From contig CADAJV010000019.1 of assembly GCA_902788275.1 (NCBI GenBank), positions 1 through 34,818 of the forward strand: DNA of 34,818 nt, given 5' to 3'. This document shows positions 1 through 9,500 of the stretch, one piece after another. This stretch comes from an uncultured Bacteroidales bacterium (GTDB lineage: Bacteria > Bacteroidota > Bacteroidia > Bacteroidales > Bacteroidaceae). Every line of letters begins with the position of its first letter. The stretch's first letter is position 1. The notes below the pieces were generated by a model. The model was not told the origin of the DNA, searched no databases, and worked only from the letters and a program-made list of their open reading frames with translations. A program made the position numbers and the translations under genes.

Positions 1-215
1 GAGCAAATGCAATTTAATCGCGTGCTCCCATGATTTATCTCCGTGCTCCCACAATTTAATCGCGTGCTCATAGAATAATTCAACTTGAATTACAAAAAAA
101 TCAACTTGAATTTAAAAAAAATCAACTTAAGTTATTAAAAAATCAACTTAAATTATTTTGGGAGCTCGCGTTTAGATTTCGGCTTGACGTGAAAAAAACC
201 CGGCTTCACGCTATT
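1..215. repeat. 21-nt-period degenerate repeat array upstream of rpsU
   Basis: The word GTGCTC starts at 22, 43 and 64; CAACTT starts at 81, 102, 123 and 144; GGCTT starts at 181 and 202. Every step within a word family is exactly 21 nt. A/T runs separate the words. Units are related but not identical, and the word changes along the array, so this is not a simple satellite. The array is probably cut by the window edge, because GAGCAA at 1 sits in phase with GTGCTC at 22. It ends about 140 bp before the rpsU promoter. Function unknown. Confidence 0.85.
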
Positions 216-354
216 AAATTCCATTTCCTCGCAATTAAGTTTGAGTAGTACGCGATGTGGTTTCGGCTCTGCTCTGAGAAACGGCCATTCAGGTCTCCGT
301 GTTGCCCTTTGCTATCAATTTTTGGGCTTATAGTGATAATTTTCTGCCAAAAGT

Positions 355-386
355 TTTGGCTCGGAAAAAAAGATTACGTAATTTTG
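355..386 (+). promoter_or_regulatory. rpsU promoter, Bacteroidetes type
   Basis: A -33 TTTG at 355-358 is followed after 20 nt by a perfect -7 TAATTTTG at 379-386. Spacing and both boxes fit the primary sigma consensus of Bacteroidetes (TTTG, about 20 nt, TAnnTTTG). This gives a leader of roughly 60 nt before the rpsU start. Confidence 0.8.
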
Positions 387-455
387 CACCCCGCAAATAA
401 TAGTGCGAAACAAATATACAACTAATAATAAGACTAAAAACCAAAGAAAAATCGT

Positions 456-647
456 ATGATTATTGTTCCGGTAAAAGACAGTAACAGCATTGAGAGAGCT
501 CTGAAGCAGTTTAAGAGAAAGTTTGAGAAAACTGGTATCAACAAGGAGCTTCGTCGCCGCCAGCAGTTTGACAAGCCTTCTGTAAAGAAGCGTCTTGCCA
601 AGGAGCACGCTATTTACGTTACAGCTCTGCGTCGCAACGAGGAGTAA
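456..647 (+). CDS. rpsU: 30S ribosomal protein S21
   Basis: This 63-residue basic protein starts MIIVPVKDSNSIERALKQFK and contains the family pattern of an acidic/polar N-terminus, a central RRR cluster and a K/R-rich helix (FDKPSVKKRLAKEHA). S21 binds the 30S platform near the anti-Shine-Dalgarno end of 16S rRNA. Length and sequence match Bacteroidetes S21 closely. A strong promoter lies at 355-386, and no competing upstream start exists. The next gene on the same strand is the XerC-type recombinase, a pairing common in Bacteroidales. The 268 bp between them hold no recognisable gene, tRNA or terminator. Confidence 0.97.
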   Translation: MIIVPVKDSNSIERALKQFKRKFEKTGINKELRRRQQFDKPSVKKRLAKEHAIYVTALRRNEE

Positions 648-915
648 GCAAAGGCAGTGTTTGCTTCGAGGGGATTAATTTTGTAAGCACCACACAACAA
701 GCGTACATACAGTACAGCCGCTGAGGTTGGTTTCTTTACAACCACGTTTCTCCGCCATAACATAAAGCAAGCTTTCTGTCTATGGCTTATTTGAAACATT
801 GCCTGAGGTGGGTTGTAAGAACAGTGCTTACAGATTTTCCGTATAATAAGGTCGGCATTAGCCTTCCTTTTTTTGTTTTCTCGTTTTTCCATTCCCTATT
901 CTTTAACCTTGCCTC

Positions 916-1815
916 ATGGACACCTGGATTGAGCAGTTTGAAACATACCTTCGGGCTGAGCGTCACTACTCAGAGCAGACTCTGAGTGTCTATGTGCCTG
1001 CGCTGGAGGAGTTTGCCGCATTCATCGGGCACGGCAACCAGCGTATCGACTGGGCCTTGGTGGACAAGGAGGATGTGCGCGAATGGATAGCCACGCAGAT
1101 GGATGCTCACCTGGCTCCTGCCACGGTAAACAAAAGGCTGAGCGCGCTGCGCTCCTTCTACAAGTTTCTGATGATACAGCAAGCCGTGAATGCCGACCCC
1201 ACCCGTACACTGAAAGGGCCAAAGAAGGAAAAGAAGCTACCCTCCTTCGTAAGGGAGAAGGACATGGACCGTCTGCTTGACGGCATTGCCTTTGCTGATA
1301 ATTTTGAGGGAATACGCGACAGGCTTGTTATGCTGCTTTTCTACTCCACGGGAATCCGCCTGTCGGAACTGGTGGGTCTCAATGTAGGCTCTATTGACTT
1401 CCACACCTCCACTGTCAAGGTGCTGGGCAAGCGCAACAAAGAGCGCATAGTGCCCTTTGGCGCAGAGCTGAGGGAGGCCCTTGAGCAATACCTCTCGCTG
1501 CGCGCCAATCAGCCCATGGCCAAAGGAAATGACGCCCTGTTCTTTGGTATCAGGGTACCGCGCATTCCCAAGGAGACTGTCAACCATATTGTCAGGCGCT
1601 GTCTGTCACAGGTTACCACACTAAAAAAGCGTTCGCCCCACGTGCTGCGACATAGCTTTGCCACAGCCATGCTTAACAACGGGGCTGAGATTGAGGTGGT
1701 CAAGCAGCTGCTGGGTCATGAAAGCATTGCCACCACGGAGATTTACACTCACACTACTTTTGAGGAACTGAAAAAAGCATACCGGCAGGCCCATCCGCGT
1801 GCCGACCAGGAATAG
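916..1815 (+). CDS. xerC: Tyrosine recombinase XerC/XerD type
   Basis: This 299-residue site-specific recombinase has an N-terminal SAM-like core-binding domain (about 1-90) and a C-terminal catalytic domain. All catalytic residues are visible: R148 (STGIRLSEL), K172 (VLGKRNKERIVP), H242 and R245 (SPHVLRHSFAT), H268 (LLGHES) and the nucleophile Y277 (EIYTH). The length is that of Xer housekeeping recombinases that resolve chromosome dimers, not of a phage integrase with extra domains. The position directly after rpsU supports a chromosomal role. In related Bacteroidales I expect hpf and a tRNA-tuf cluster next, but here a strong hairpin and an unrelated LacI gene follow. XerC versus XerD cannot be decided from sequence alone. 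Confidence 0.9.
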   Translation: MDTWIEQFETYLRAERHYSEQTLSVYVPALEEFAAFIGHGNQRIDWALVDKEDVREWIATQMDAHLAPATVNKRLSALRSFYKFLMIQQAVNADPTRTLKGPKKEKKLPSFVREKDMDRLLDGIAFADNFEGIRDRLVMLLFYSTGIRLSELVGLNVGSIDFHTSTVKVLGKRNKERIVPFGAELREALEQYLSLRANQPMAKGNDALFFGIRVPRIPKETVNHIVRRCLSQVTTLKKRSPHVLRHSFATAMLNNGAEIEVVKQLLGHESIATTEIYTHTTFEELKKAYRQAHPRADQE

Positions 1816-1849
1816 GGAGTCCGCTCCCGGACATTGAAAGGCAGACAGA

Positions 1850-1878
1850 GTGCCCGCGCAGCCGAACTGCGCGGGCAC
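1850..1878 (+). terminator. GC-rich hairpin after xerC
   Basis: A perfect 12-bp stem (1850-1861 with 1867-1878) encloses the loop CCGAA. It lies between the convergent 3' ends of xerC and the LacI gene, so it could terminate both. There is no good T-run, so the fold rather than a canonical U-tract is the evidence. It resembles hairpins at 16104-16124 and 16156-16176. Confidence 0.6.
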
Positions 1879-1905
1879 ACTTCTTATTGGTTAACACATT
1901 GACGG

Positions 1906-2916
1906 CTAACCTATTATCCTTATTGAATCGCGATTGATAATGGTGGGGGTGAGGAGCATGTTTGAATGCAGTTCGCCGCTGTTCTGAATGCTGTTAACCA
2001 CCATCTTTATTGCTGCTATGCCCATGCTGCTTACGGGCTGAGCCACACGCGTTATCGGGGGGTTAAGGTAGTCAATGAAAATATTGTCATCAAAGGAGAG
2101 CAGCGAAATATCGTCGGGAATGGCCAGGTGATGCTCCTTGATTGCTCGCAAAGTACCCAGCATTATTGTGTTGCTCATGGCAAAGATGGCAGTGGGCCTC
2201 GGCTTTCTGCTCAGCGCCATCTGGCCCTCTATATAGCCATTCTGTATGGTGAAATCATTGCCCAGCACCTGCAGCGAGCACTCCTGCCCAAACTCCTCGA
2301 TAGCCTGCCGGCAACCGCGAATACGCTCACGATTAGTAACAGAAAATGTAGGCCCCTGTATGCATACCACATTGCGATGACCGGAGGTTAGCAGTAGGCG
2401 CATCGCCTCGTATGCCCCGCGATAGTTATTGGTGGAGACATAGCTGAGCTCTGAGTTCTCAAAGTAGCGATCCACCTGCACCACGGGTATGGTTCGGTTT
2501 ATCTTCTCCAGCTTTCGGCTGTCACGTCCACACGGCGCTATAATGATGCCGTCAACCCTGAACTCCTGCATCTTGCTTAAGGCGCTGTCTTCCTGCACGG
2601 GGTCCTCCTGAGTGTCAAAAAGCATCACAAAGAGGTCGTGCTTCTTCGCCTCCACACTGATGGCGCTGGCCAGGCTGGCAAAAAACGGATTGCTGAGGTT
2701 AGGCATTACGATACCTATGGTGCTCATTGGCTTTTTGTGCAAAAGTTGCGCTACCAATTGGGGCTTGTAGTTCAACTCCTGCGCAGCGGCTATCACCCTC
2801 TCCTGTGTGTGCCGATTGATGCGAAACTCCCTGCTCTTGCCGTTCAGCACTCGCGAGATGGTGGTTTTCGACAATTGGGTATGCGCCGACACTTCGTTAA
2901 GCGTTGTCTTTTTCAT
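1906..2916 (-). CDS. LacI family transcriptional repressor
   Basis: The protein has 336 residues. The N-terminal LacI helix-turn-helix covers about residues 4-25 (TLNEVSAHTQLSKTTISRVL), followed by the hinge segment (about 45-62) and a periplasmic-binding-protein-like effector domain from about residue 65 (STIGIVMPNLSNPFFASLA). Such proteins bind palindromic operators and respond to a sugar or nucleoside ligand. It is divergent from the ADP-ribosylglycohydrolase-fold gene at 3062, with 145 bp between them, so that gene is the most likely target along with itself. The ligand cannot be read from the sequence. A perfect -7 box for it lies at 2944-2951. Confidence 0.93.
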   Translation of the reverse strand: MKKTTLNEVSAHTQLSKTTISRVLNGKSREFRINRHTQERVIAAAQELNYKPQLVAQLLHKKPMSTIGIVMPNLSNPFFASLASAISVEAKKHDLFVMLFDTQEDPVQEDSALSKMQEFRVDGIIIAPCGRDSRKLEKINRTIPVVQVDRYFENSELSYVSTNNYRGAYEAMRLLLTSGHRNVVCIQGPTFSVTNRERIRGCRQAIEEFGQECSLQVLGNDFTIQNGYIEGQMALSRKPRPTAIFAMSNTIMLGTLRAIKEHHLAIPDDISLLSFDDNIFIDYLNPPITRVAQPVSSMGIAAIKMVVNSIQNSGELHSNMLLTPTIINRDSIRIIG

Positions 2917-2943
2917 AGCGGTCTTCTATGGTCAATGTTGTGC

Positions 2944-2951
2944 CAAAATTA
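2944..2951 (-). promoter_or_regulatory. -7 box of the LacI-type gene
   Basis: TAATTTTG on the minus strand matches TAnnTTTG perfectly, 27 nt before the start codon. A TTTG occurs at 2966-2969, but only 14 nt away, shorter than the usual spacing, so the -33 box is uncertain. Confidence 0.5.
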
Positions 2952-3017
2952 GGGCTATTTTCCAACAAACAGTTTCTTTTCCACCTTTTTTATTACTATT
3001 TGTTTGCTTTTTTGAAA

Positions 3018-3025
3018 TAATTTTG
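3018..3025 (+). promoter_or_regulatory. -7 box of the ADP-ribosylglycohydrolase-fold gene
   Basis: TAATTTTG matches TAnnTTTG perfectly, 36 nt before the ATG. No TTTG stands at the usual 20 nt, which would fit a regulated promoter. The box overlaps a small dyad, TTTG-CGC-CAAA (3022-3032), a possible operator half-site pair for the divergent LacI protein. That last point is inference. Confidence 0.5.
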
Positions 3026-3061
3026 CGCCAAAGTCAATAATTATCATAAAAAATACAGAAA

Positions 3062-6000
3062 ATGAAGAACATTTGCAAACTTTTGATGACGGCAGCCCTG
3101 ATGCTCGCCGTAAGCATCAGTGTCAACGCCGGTGTAGCCAAGACTATCACTATGAAGAAGTCGGTGCTGAAGGACAAGATTGCCGGCGGATGGGCAGGCC
3201 AAACCATCGGTTGCGCCTATGGCGGTCCCACCGAGTTCCAGTATCGCGGTGTCATGATTCCCGACAGTCGCGTCATTGAATACCCCGACGGTCACCTCAA
3301 GTATTTCTTCGACCACGTAGCCTCGCTCTACGACGATATCTATATGGACCTCACCTTTGTGGAGGTGTTCCAGCGCGAGGGACTGGACGCCCCCATCTCC
3401 TCTTTTGCCAACGGCTTTGCCTATGCCAGCTACCCCCTGTGGCACGCCAACCAGCTGGCACGCTATAACATCCGCCGAGGCATCATGCCACCCATGTCGG
3501 GCCATTGGAAGAACAATCCTCATGCTGACTGCATCGACTTCCAGATAGAGGCCGACTTTGCCGGTCTTATGTGTCCGGGCATGGTGAACACCTGCTCCAG
3601 CATCTGCGACAAGATTGGCCACATGCTCAACTATGGCGACGGATGGTATGGCGGTGTCTTCGTTGGCGCCATGTACACCCAGGCCTTCATTGAGACCAAG
3701 ATTGAAGACGTTGTTAAGAAAGCCCTCGAGGTAATACCAGAGGAGAGCAAGTTCCATAAATGTATAAGCGACGTCATTGCCTGGCACGAGCAGTATCCTG
3801 AGGACTGGAAGAAGTGCTGGCAACTCTATAACGACAAGTACAGCAAGGACGTAGGCTGCCCCGAGCTAATCCTGGCTCCCGGCAATATTGACGCCACCAT
3901 GAACAGCGCCTACGTAGTCATCGGCCTGCTCTACGGCGAGGAAGATTTCGGCAAGACCATGGACATCTCCACCCGCTGCGGCCAAGACTCGGACTGCAAC
4001 CCCTCCACCGCCTGCGGCGTACTGGCCACCATGATAGGCTACAGCAACATTCCTGAGAAATGGATGCCCAACCTGCGCGAGGTGGAAGACATCACCTTCC
4101 CCTATGTTAGCCTGTCGCTGAGCAAGACCTACGACGTAGTGACCGACCTTGCCATCCAGGAAGCTCTGCGCAACAGCGGCTCCGAGACCGACAGCACCGT
4201 CACCATCCAGGTGCAGGAGCCCCAGAAGGTAAAGTTTGAGCAATCCTTCCCTGACATGATTCCCCACGAGCTGGCATCCAAGATTGACTATCTCGGCACC
4301 GACCAGGCTGCCCAGAATGTATTCAAGTTTAATGGCAAGGGCTTCGTCGTACATGGCGGCATCACCTGCAGCGACACTCAGTATGAGGCCCAGCTTGAGG
4401 TTACCGTTGACGGAGTGGTTGACAAGGTAATGGTGCTCTGCTCCGACTATCGCAAGCGTACCGACGCCCTCTACTGGAACTACGAACTGACCGAAGGCCC
4501 CCACACCATCAGCTTCAAGCTCCTCAACCCCCGCGACGGTGTCAACATCAACGCCAACCGCGTCTTCTACTACACCTCCGAGAACAGCGACAAGCTGCAG
4601 GTCTTACAGCCCATAGAGTTCAAGAACCTTGGCGAGAGCAATTTTGCCGGCACAGCCGCAGACTTCGACAATGACGGAGTGCTCGACCTCTTCATCACTG
4701 GAGGCTCTATCAGGGGCCGCCTGCTCAAGGGCAACGGCGTGGTGGCCGAGGGCACCACGGGCTACACCGAGCAGAATGGCATCATTGCCATGAGATACGT
4801 CAACAACTATGCCTGGGCAGTGCCCTGCGACATCAATCGCGATGGCAATGTCGATGTGCTGGCCTTCGACGCCGACCCTGTCAACTTCAGCGCCAACGAC
4901 CGCAGCGAGGAGGGAATCTTTCTGGGCGACGGTGCCGGCAAGTTCACCATAGCACCCACCGCCGTCTATCAAACAGACGGCATAACGCCAGACACCTCCT
5001 TTGACTGGAAACGCATAAAGTCTGCCGATGTGGCAGACTTTAATAATGATGGAGAGATGGACCTCGTCATCACCTCCGACCGCATAGGCTACGGCCTGCT
5101 CCTCATCGGCATGGGCACCGATGCCCAGGGCAAGATGTCCTTTCGCAAGGTAAGCTACGACGACACCTTCAACATGCGAGTGAAGAATGCCAACCGGTAT
5201 GCATGCACCGGCTATGTCAAGGCTTACGACCTCAATAGCGACGGCTACATGGATTTCATCCTTCTGGGCAGCATCATGGAGGGTAAGGCCTGCGCATATA
5301 TCAGCAATCCCGCCAAGCCCGGCGAGGAGTTCACCGCCGTTGACCTCCCCATGTACCGCGAGCGTCCCTCCTTTGACATTGCCGACGTCAACAATGACGG
5401 CCTGCCCGACCTCTACCTGGCCGGCGAATACAGCGCACGCGAGGGATGGGTCAACCGCCTCTTCTCGCCCGTCATCGGTGCCGACGGCTCCTTCTCCTTC
5501 AGGCTTATCTGCACCCTGCCCTGGCAGAACAACGACATCTGCATGGGCTACCGCAGCACCGCCCTTGTTGACTGGAACGGCGACGGCTTTACCGATGTCA
5601 TCGAGACCGGCCGCTCCGACACCGAGCTTGACAGCGGCGCCAACCTCGACTCACGTGCCACCAAGATACGCCTCAACTTTGAGGACGGCACAGGCTGGTC
5701 AGAACCCATCCTTACCGCCGGCTCCAACAACAACGCCGTCATCCTTACCGATGTTGACAACAACGGCACCATCGACTATATCCGCAACGGCGCCAACGAC
5801 CTTGCCGTTAACATTGAGGGGCTGCAATACGGCACAGGCAACATCATGACCCTTACCGTCAATCCCTCCAAGCCCACCTACACCGTCAGCGCTCCCGTCC
5901 TCAATGACCCCGTGGTAGAAGACGCCGTGGTCACCCTCTCCTGGCAGCTACCCGAGGGAGCCAGGGGCTGCGAAACCTTTGAGTATGCCGTCTTCAACGA

Positions 6001-6331
6001 AGCCGGCACCATGGTGGCCGGCACCAATATGGCCGACTACACCACCGGCAAACGCAAGGCCGTTACCGCCGGCAATGCCTGCCAGGCCAAGGCCGTCAGC
6101 CTCACCCTGCCCAAGGGTCTCTATACCTATGCCGTACAGACCGTCAGCACAGCCTATCAAGGCTCCCCCTTTGCCAAAGGACAGTTTGAGATAGAGTCAG
6201 AGACCGCCGTGCAGGCCCAGGCAGCAGCCGCCACAGCCACCACCACCTACTATCACCTCAACGGCACCAAGGCCAGGCCCGACTCCACAGGCATCCTGCT
6301 CACCGCCCAAGGTAAGAAGCTTAAGAAATAG
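3062..6331 (+). CDS. Secreted ADP-ribosylglycohydrolase-fold protein with VCBS/FG-GAP repeats
   Basis: The protein has 1089 residues. A signal peptide covers about 1-23 (ending SVNA). An ADP-ribosylglycohydrolase (DraG-like) domain spans about 30-370 with metal-site motifs GGWAGQTIGCAYGG (42-55), DDIYMDLTF (91-99) and GQDSDCNPS (307-315). A beta-rich domain follows (about 390-505), then seven Asp-rich FG-GAP/VCBS motifs of the type DxDNDGxxDL (first at 535-543), which normally form a Ca-binding propeller. A fibronectin-like region and a C-terminal module ending GILLTAQGKKLKK close the protein. The fold can remove ADP-ribose or cleave other N-glycosidic bonds. Secretion argues for an extracellular substrate, perhaps a nucleoside or glycan. 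It is divergent from a LacI regulator and has its own terminator at 6368. Confidence 0.85.
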   Translation: MKNICKLLMTAALMLAVSISVNAGVAKTITMKKSVLKDKIAGGWAGQTIGCAYGGPTEFQYRGVMIPDSRVIEYPDGHLKYFFDHVASLYDDIYMDLTFVEVFQREGLDAPISSFANGFAYASYPLWHANQLARYNIRRGIMPPMSGHWKNNPHADCIDFQIEADFAGLMCPGMVNTCSSICDKIGHMLNYGDGWYGGVFVGAMYTQAFIETKIEDVVKKALEVIPEESKFHKCISDVIAWHEQYPEDWKKCWQLYNDKYSKDVGCPELILAPGNIDATMNSAYVVIGLLYGEEDFGKTMDISTRCGQDSDCNPSTACGVLATMIGYSNIPEKWMPNLREVEDITFPYVSLSLSKTYDVVTDLAIQEALRNSGSETDSTVTIQVQEPQKVKFEQSFPDMIPHELASKIDYLGTDQAAQNVFKFNGKGFVVHGGITCSDTQYEAQLEVTVDGVVDKVMVLCSDYRKRTDALYWNYELTEGPHTISFKLLNPRDGVNINANRVFYYTSENSDKLQVLQPIEFKNLGESNFAGTAADFDNDGVLDLFITGGSIRGRLLKGNGVVAEGTTGYTEQNGIIAMRYVNNYAWAVPCDINRDGNVDVLAFDADPVNFSANDRSEEGIFLGDGAGKFTIAPTAVYQTDGITPDTSFDWKRIKSADVADFNNDGEMDLVITSDRIGYGLLLIGMGTDAQGKMSFRKVSYDDTFNMRVKNANRYACTGYVKAYDLNSDGYMDFILLGSIMEGKACAYISNPAKPGEEFTAVDLPMYRERPSFDIADVNNDGLPDLYLAGEYSAREGWVNRLFSPVIGADGSFSFRLICTLPWQNNDICMGYRSTALVDWNGDGFTDVIETGRSDTELDSGANLDSRATKIRLNFEDGTGWSEPILTAGSNNNAVILTDVDNNGTIDYIRNGANDLAVNIEGLQYGTGNIMTLTVNPSKPTYTVSAPVLNDPVVEDAVVTLSWQLPEGARGCETFEYAVFNEAGTMVAGTNMADYTTGKRKAVTAGNACQAKAVSLTLPKGLYTYAVQTVSTAYQGSPFAKGQFEIESETAVQAQAAAATATTTYYHLNGTKARPDSTGILLTAQGKKLKK

Positions 6332-6367
6332 CCCCTCCACACAGCCGCCACCTGGCGACCATTGTTA

Positions 6368-6417
6368 CACGCCGACCCATCTGTTTCAGCAGCAATGAGT
6401 CGGCGTGCTCCTTTTTT
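6368..6417 (+). terminator. Intrinsic terminator after the VCBS protein gene
   Basis: A 9-bp stem CACGCCGAC (6368-6376) pairs with GTCGGCGTG (6399-6407) and is followed by a six-T run at 6412-6417. It lies 37 bp after the stop codon and before the purL promoter. Confidence 0.8.
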
Positions 6418-6442
6418 CTATGTCGATATTCGCCGCTGATTG

Positions 6443-6474
6443 TTTGTAAATGTCAGTTGTTTTTTGTAATTTCG
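6443..6474 (+). promoter_or_regulatory. purL promoter, Bacteroidetes type
   Basis: A -33 TTTG at 6443-6446, a 20-nt gap and TAATTTCG at 6467-6474 (7 of 8 to TAnnTTTG). The spacing is identical to the rpsU promoter. It overlaps the upstream in-frame ATG at 6450, which therefore cannot be the start of purL. Confidence 0.75.
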
Positions 6475-6512
6475 CGGCACTAACCATTAGCAAAACTAAT
6501 AAACATATAATA

Positions 6513-9500
6513 ATGATTTCCTTTTTCAAGACTACAACGGGCAGCGTGATAGCCGTACAGACAGAGCAGACCGCGCTCAGCAAGGATGATGTTAAGGCCC
6601 TCTGCTGGCTTTTTGGCGAGGCCGAAGCCATTAATCAGGACAAGGTAGAAGGCTTCTTCGTGGGTCCGCGCCGCGAGATGGTTACCCCTTGGAGCACCAA
6701 TGCCGTGGAGATAACCCAGAACATGGGCCTCAAGGGCATACTCCGCATTGAGGAGTATTTCCAGGTTGAGGGCGAAGACTCCGACTACGACCCCATGCTG
6801 CAGCGAATGTATCGCGGCCTCAACGGCAATATTTTTGACGTTGATATTAAGCCTGCGCCGATAAAAATCATCGAAAACATCGAGCAATATAACGAGGAGG
6901 AAGGCCTCGCCCTCTCACCCGAGGAGATAGAGTATCTCCACAAAGTTGAGGGCCAGCTGGGCCGCAAGCTCACCGACTCCGAAGTCTTCGGCTTCGCGCA
7001 GATTAACTCCGAGCACTGCCGTCATAAGATTTTCGGCGGCACCTTCATCATCGACGGCAAGGAGATGCCCTCCTCCCTCTTCGCCATGATTAAGAAGACC
7101 ACCAAGGAGAATCCCCACAAGATACTCTCCGCCTATAAGGACAATGTAGCCTTTGCCCAGGGCCCCGTGGTTGAGCAGTTTGCCCCCCAGGACCAGAGCA
7201 CCAGCGACTATTTCGTCATCAAGGACATCGAGAGCGTCATCTCCCTCAAGGCCGAGACCCACAACTTCCCCACCACCGTCGAGCCCTTCAACGGAGCCTC
7301 CACCGGCACCGGCGGAGAAATCCGCGACCGCATGGGCGGCGGCACCGGCTCGTGGCCCATAGCAGGCACAGCAGTCTATATGACATCCTATAGCCGCATT
7401 AGCCCCCACGGCGACCTCCAGCCCTGGGAGACCATCCTCCCCGTCAGGAAGTGGCTCTACCAAAGCCCTGAGCAGATACTCATCAAGGCTTCCAACGGTG
7501 CTAGCGACTTCGGCAACAAGTTTGGCCAGCCCCTCATCACCGGCTCCGTGCTCACCTTTGAGCACCAGGAAAACGGCGAGAAATACGGCTATGACAAAGT
7601 CGTTATGCTCGCTGGCGGCGTAGGCTACGGCACCAAGCGCGACTGCCTCAAAAAGACACCTCGCAAGGGCAACAAAATCGTTGTAGTCGGCGGCGACAAC
7701 TACCGTATCGGCCTCGGCGGCGGCTCCGTCAGCTCCGTTGACACCGGCCGCTACTCTAACGGCATAGAGCTCAACGCCGTCCAGCGCGCCAACCCCGAGA
7801 TGCAGAAGCGTGCCTACAACCTGGTGCGCGCCCTGTGCGAGGAGGATGTCAACCCCGTTGTCTCTATCCACGACCACGGCTCCGCAGGCCATGTCAACTG
7901 CCTCTCGGAGCTCGTTGAGGAATGCGGCGGCCAAATCGACATGACCAAGCTGCCCATCGGCGACAAGACCCTCTCTGCCAAGGAGATAATAGCCAATGAG
8001 AGTCAGGAGCGCATGGGATTGCTCATTGACGAGAAGCACCTTGACCATGTGCGCCAGATAGCCGAGCGGGAGAGAGCACCCATGTACGTTGTCGGCCAGA
8101 CCACCGGCGACGCCCACTTCTCCTTTGTTCAGGGCGACGGCGTCAGGCCCTTTGACCTTGACGTAGCCCAGATGTTTGGCCACTCACCCAAGACCGTCAT
8201 GGTTGACCAGACCGTAGAGCGCAAGTATCAGAACCCCCAGTATGAGCAAGGCAAGATAGCCCAATACCTGGAGCAGATGCTTCAGCTCGAGAGCGTAGCC
8301 TGCAAGGACTGGCTCACCAACAAGGTCGACCGCTCCGTCACCGGCAAGATAGCCCGCCAGCAGTGTCAGGGCGAACTACAGCTGCCCCTCAGCGACTGCG
8401 GCGTCGTGGCTCTCGACTATCGCGGCCGCCAGGGCATCGCCACCGCCCTCGGCCATGCCCCTCAGGCCGGACTGGCCAGCCCCGAGGCAGGCTCTGTGCT
8501 ATCCGTCAGCGAGGCCCTCACCAACATTGTCTGGGCACCGCTTGAGCAAGGTCTCGACAGCATCTCCCTCTCCGCCAACTGGATGTGGCCCTGCCGCTCC
8601 CAGAAGGGCGAGGACGCACGCCTCTACAAAGCCGTTGAGGCTCTCAGCAACTTCTGCTGCGCCCTCCAAATCAATGTACCCACCGGCAAGGACTCACTCT
8701 CACTCAGCCAGCAGTACCCCAACGGCGAGAAAATCATCTCCCCGGGCACCGTCATAGTCAGCGCCGGCGGCCAGGTCAGCGATGTGCGCAAGGTTGTCTC
8801 CCCCGTCATCAAGAATGACCCCAAGACCACCCTCCTCCACATCGACTTCAGCTTCGACAGCCTCCACCTCAGCGGCTCAGCTTTCGCCCAGAGTCTCGGC
8901 TTCGTAGGCAGCGATGTGCCCACCTGCAAGAATCCCGAATACTTCCGCTCAGCCTTCAATGCCGTACAGCAGCTCGTCAGCCAGGGCCTCATCCTCGCCG
9001 GCCACGACATCTCTGCCGGCGGCCTCATCACAACCCTGCTTGAGATGACCTTCGCCAATGTGGAGGGCGGCATGGAGATTAATGTTGACGGATTCAAGGA
9101 CGACGACCTTGTCCGCATCCTCTTCGCAGAAAATCCCGGCGTAGTCATCCAGATAGCCAACAAGGATAAAGCCGCCGTCAAGCACCTCCTCGACAACGAG
9201 GGCGTAGCCTTCCTCGAAATAGGCCACCCCACCGACGAACGCCATATCCTGGTCAACAGGCAGGGCATAACCCACCAGTTTGCCATTGACTATCTGCGCG
9301 ATGTATGGTACCACACCTCCTATCTCCTCGACACCCGCCAGAGCTTCCACGGACAGGCCGACCAGCGATACACCAACTATAAGCAGCAGCCCCTCGAGTT
9401 TGCCTTTAACCCCGATTTCACCGGACAATTCAGCCAGTTCTCCATCAGCCCCGACCGTCGCACCAAGAGCGGCGTGCGTGCTGCCATCATCCGTGAGAAG

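Noticed and set aside
648..915. tRNA or small RNA between rpsU and xerC
   Set aside because: No cloverleaf, no terminator and no promoter could be recognised by eye.
3022..3032. LacI operator between the divergent genes
   Set aside because: The TTTG-CGC-CAAA dyad is only 4 bp per arm and lacks the usual central-CG palindrome, so it is mentioned only as a possibility in the promoter entry.
6450..6512. Earlier in-frame ATG for purL
   Set aside because: It overlaps the predicted -33/-7 promoter, and the extra 21 residues do not resemble PurL N-termini.
6915..8183. Long open frame of 422 codons on the strand opposite purL
   Set aside because: It is an antisense shadow of purL created by the C-ending codon bias; the translation is Val/Gly/Ala/Leu-rich without domains. 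The same applies to the long antisense frames over the VCBS protein, the GH2 gene and the CPBP gene.
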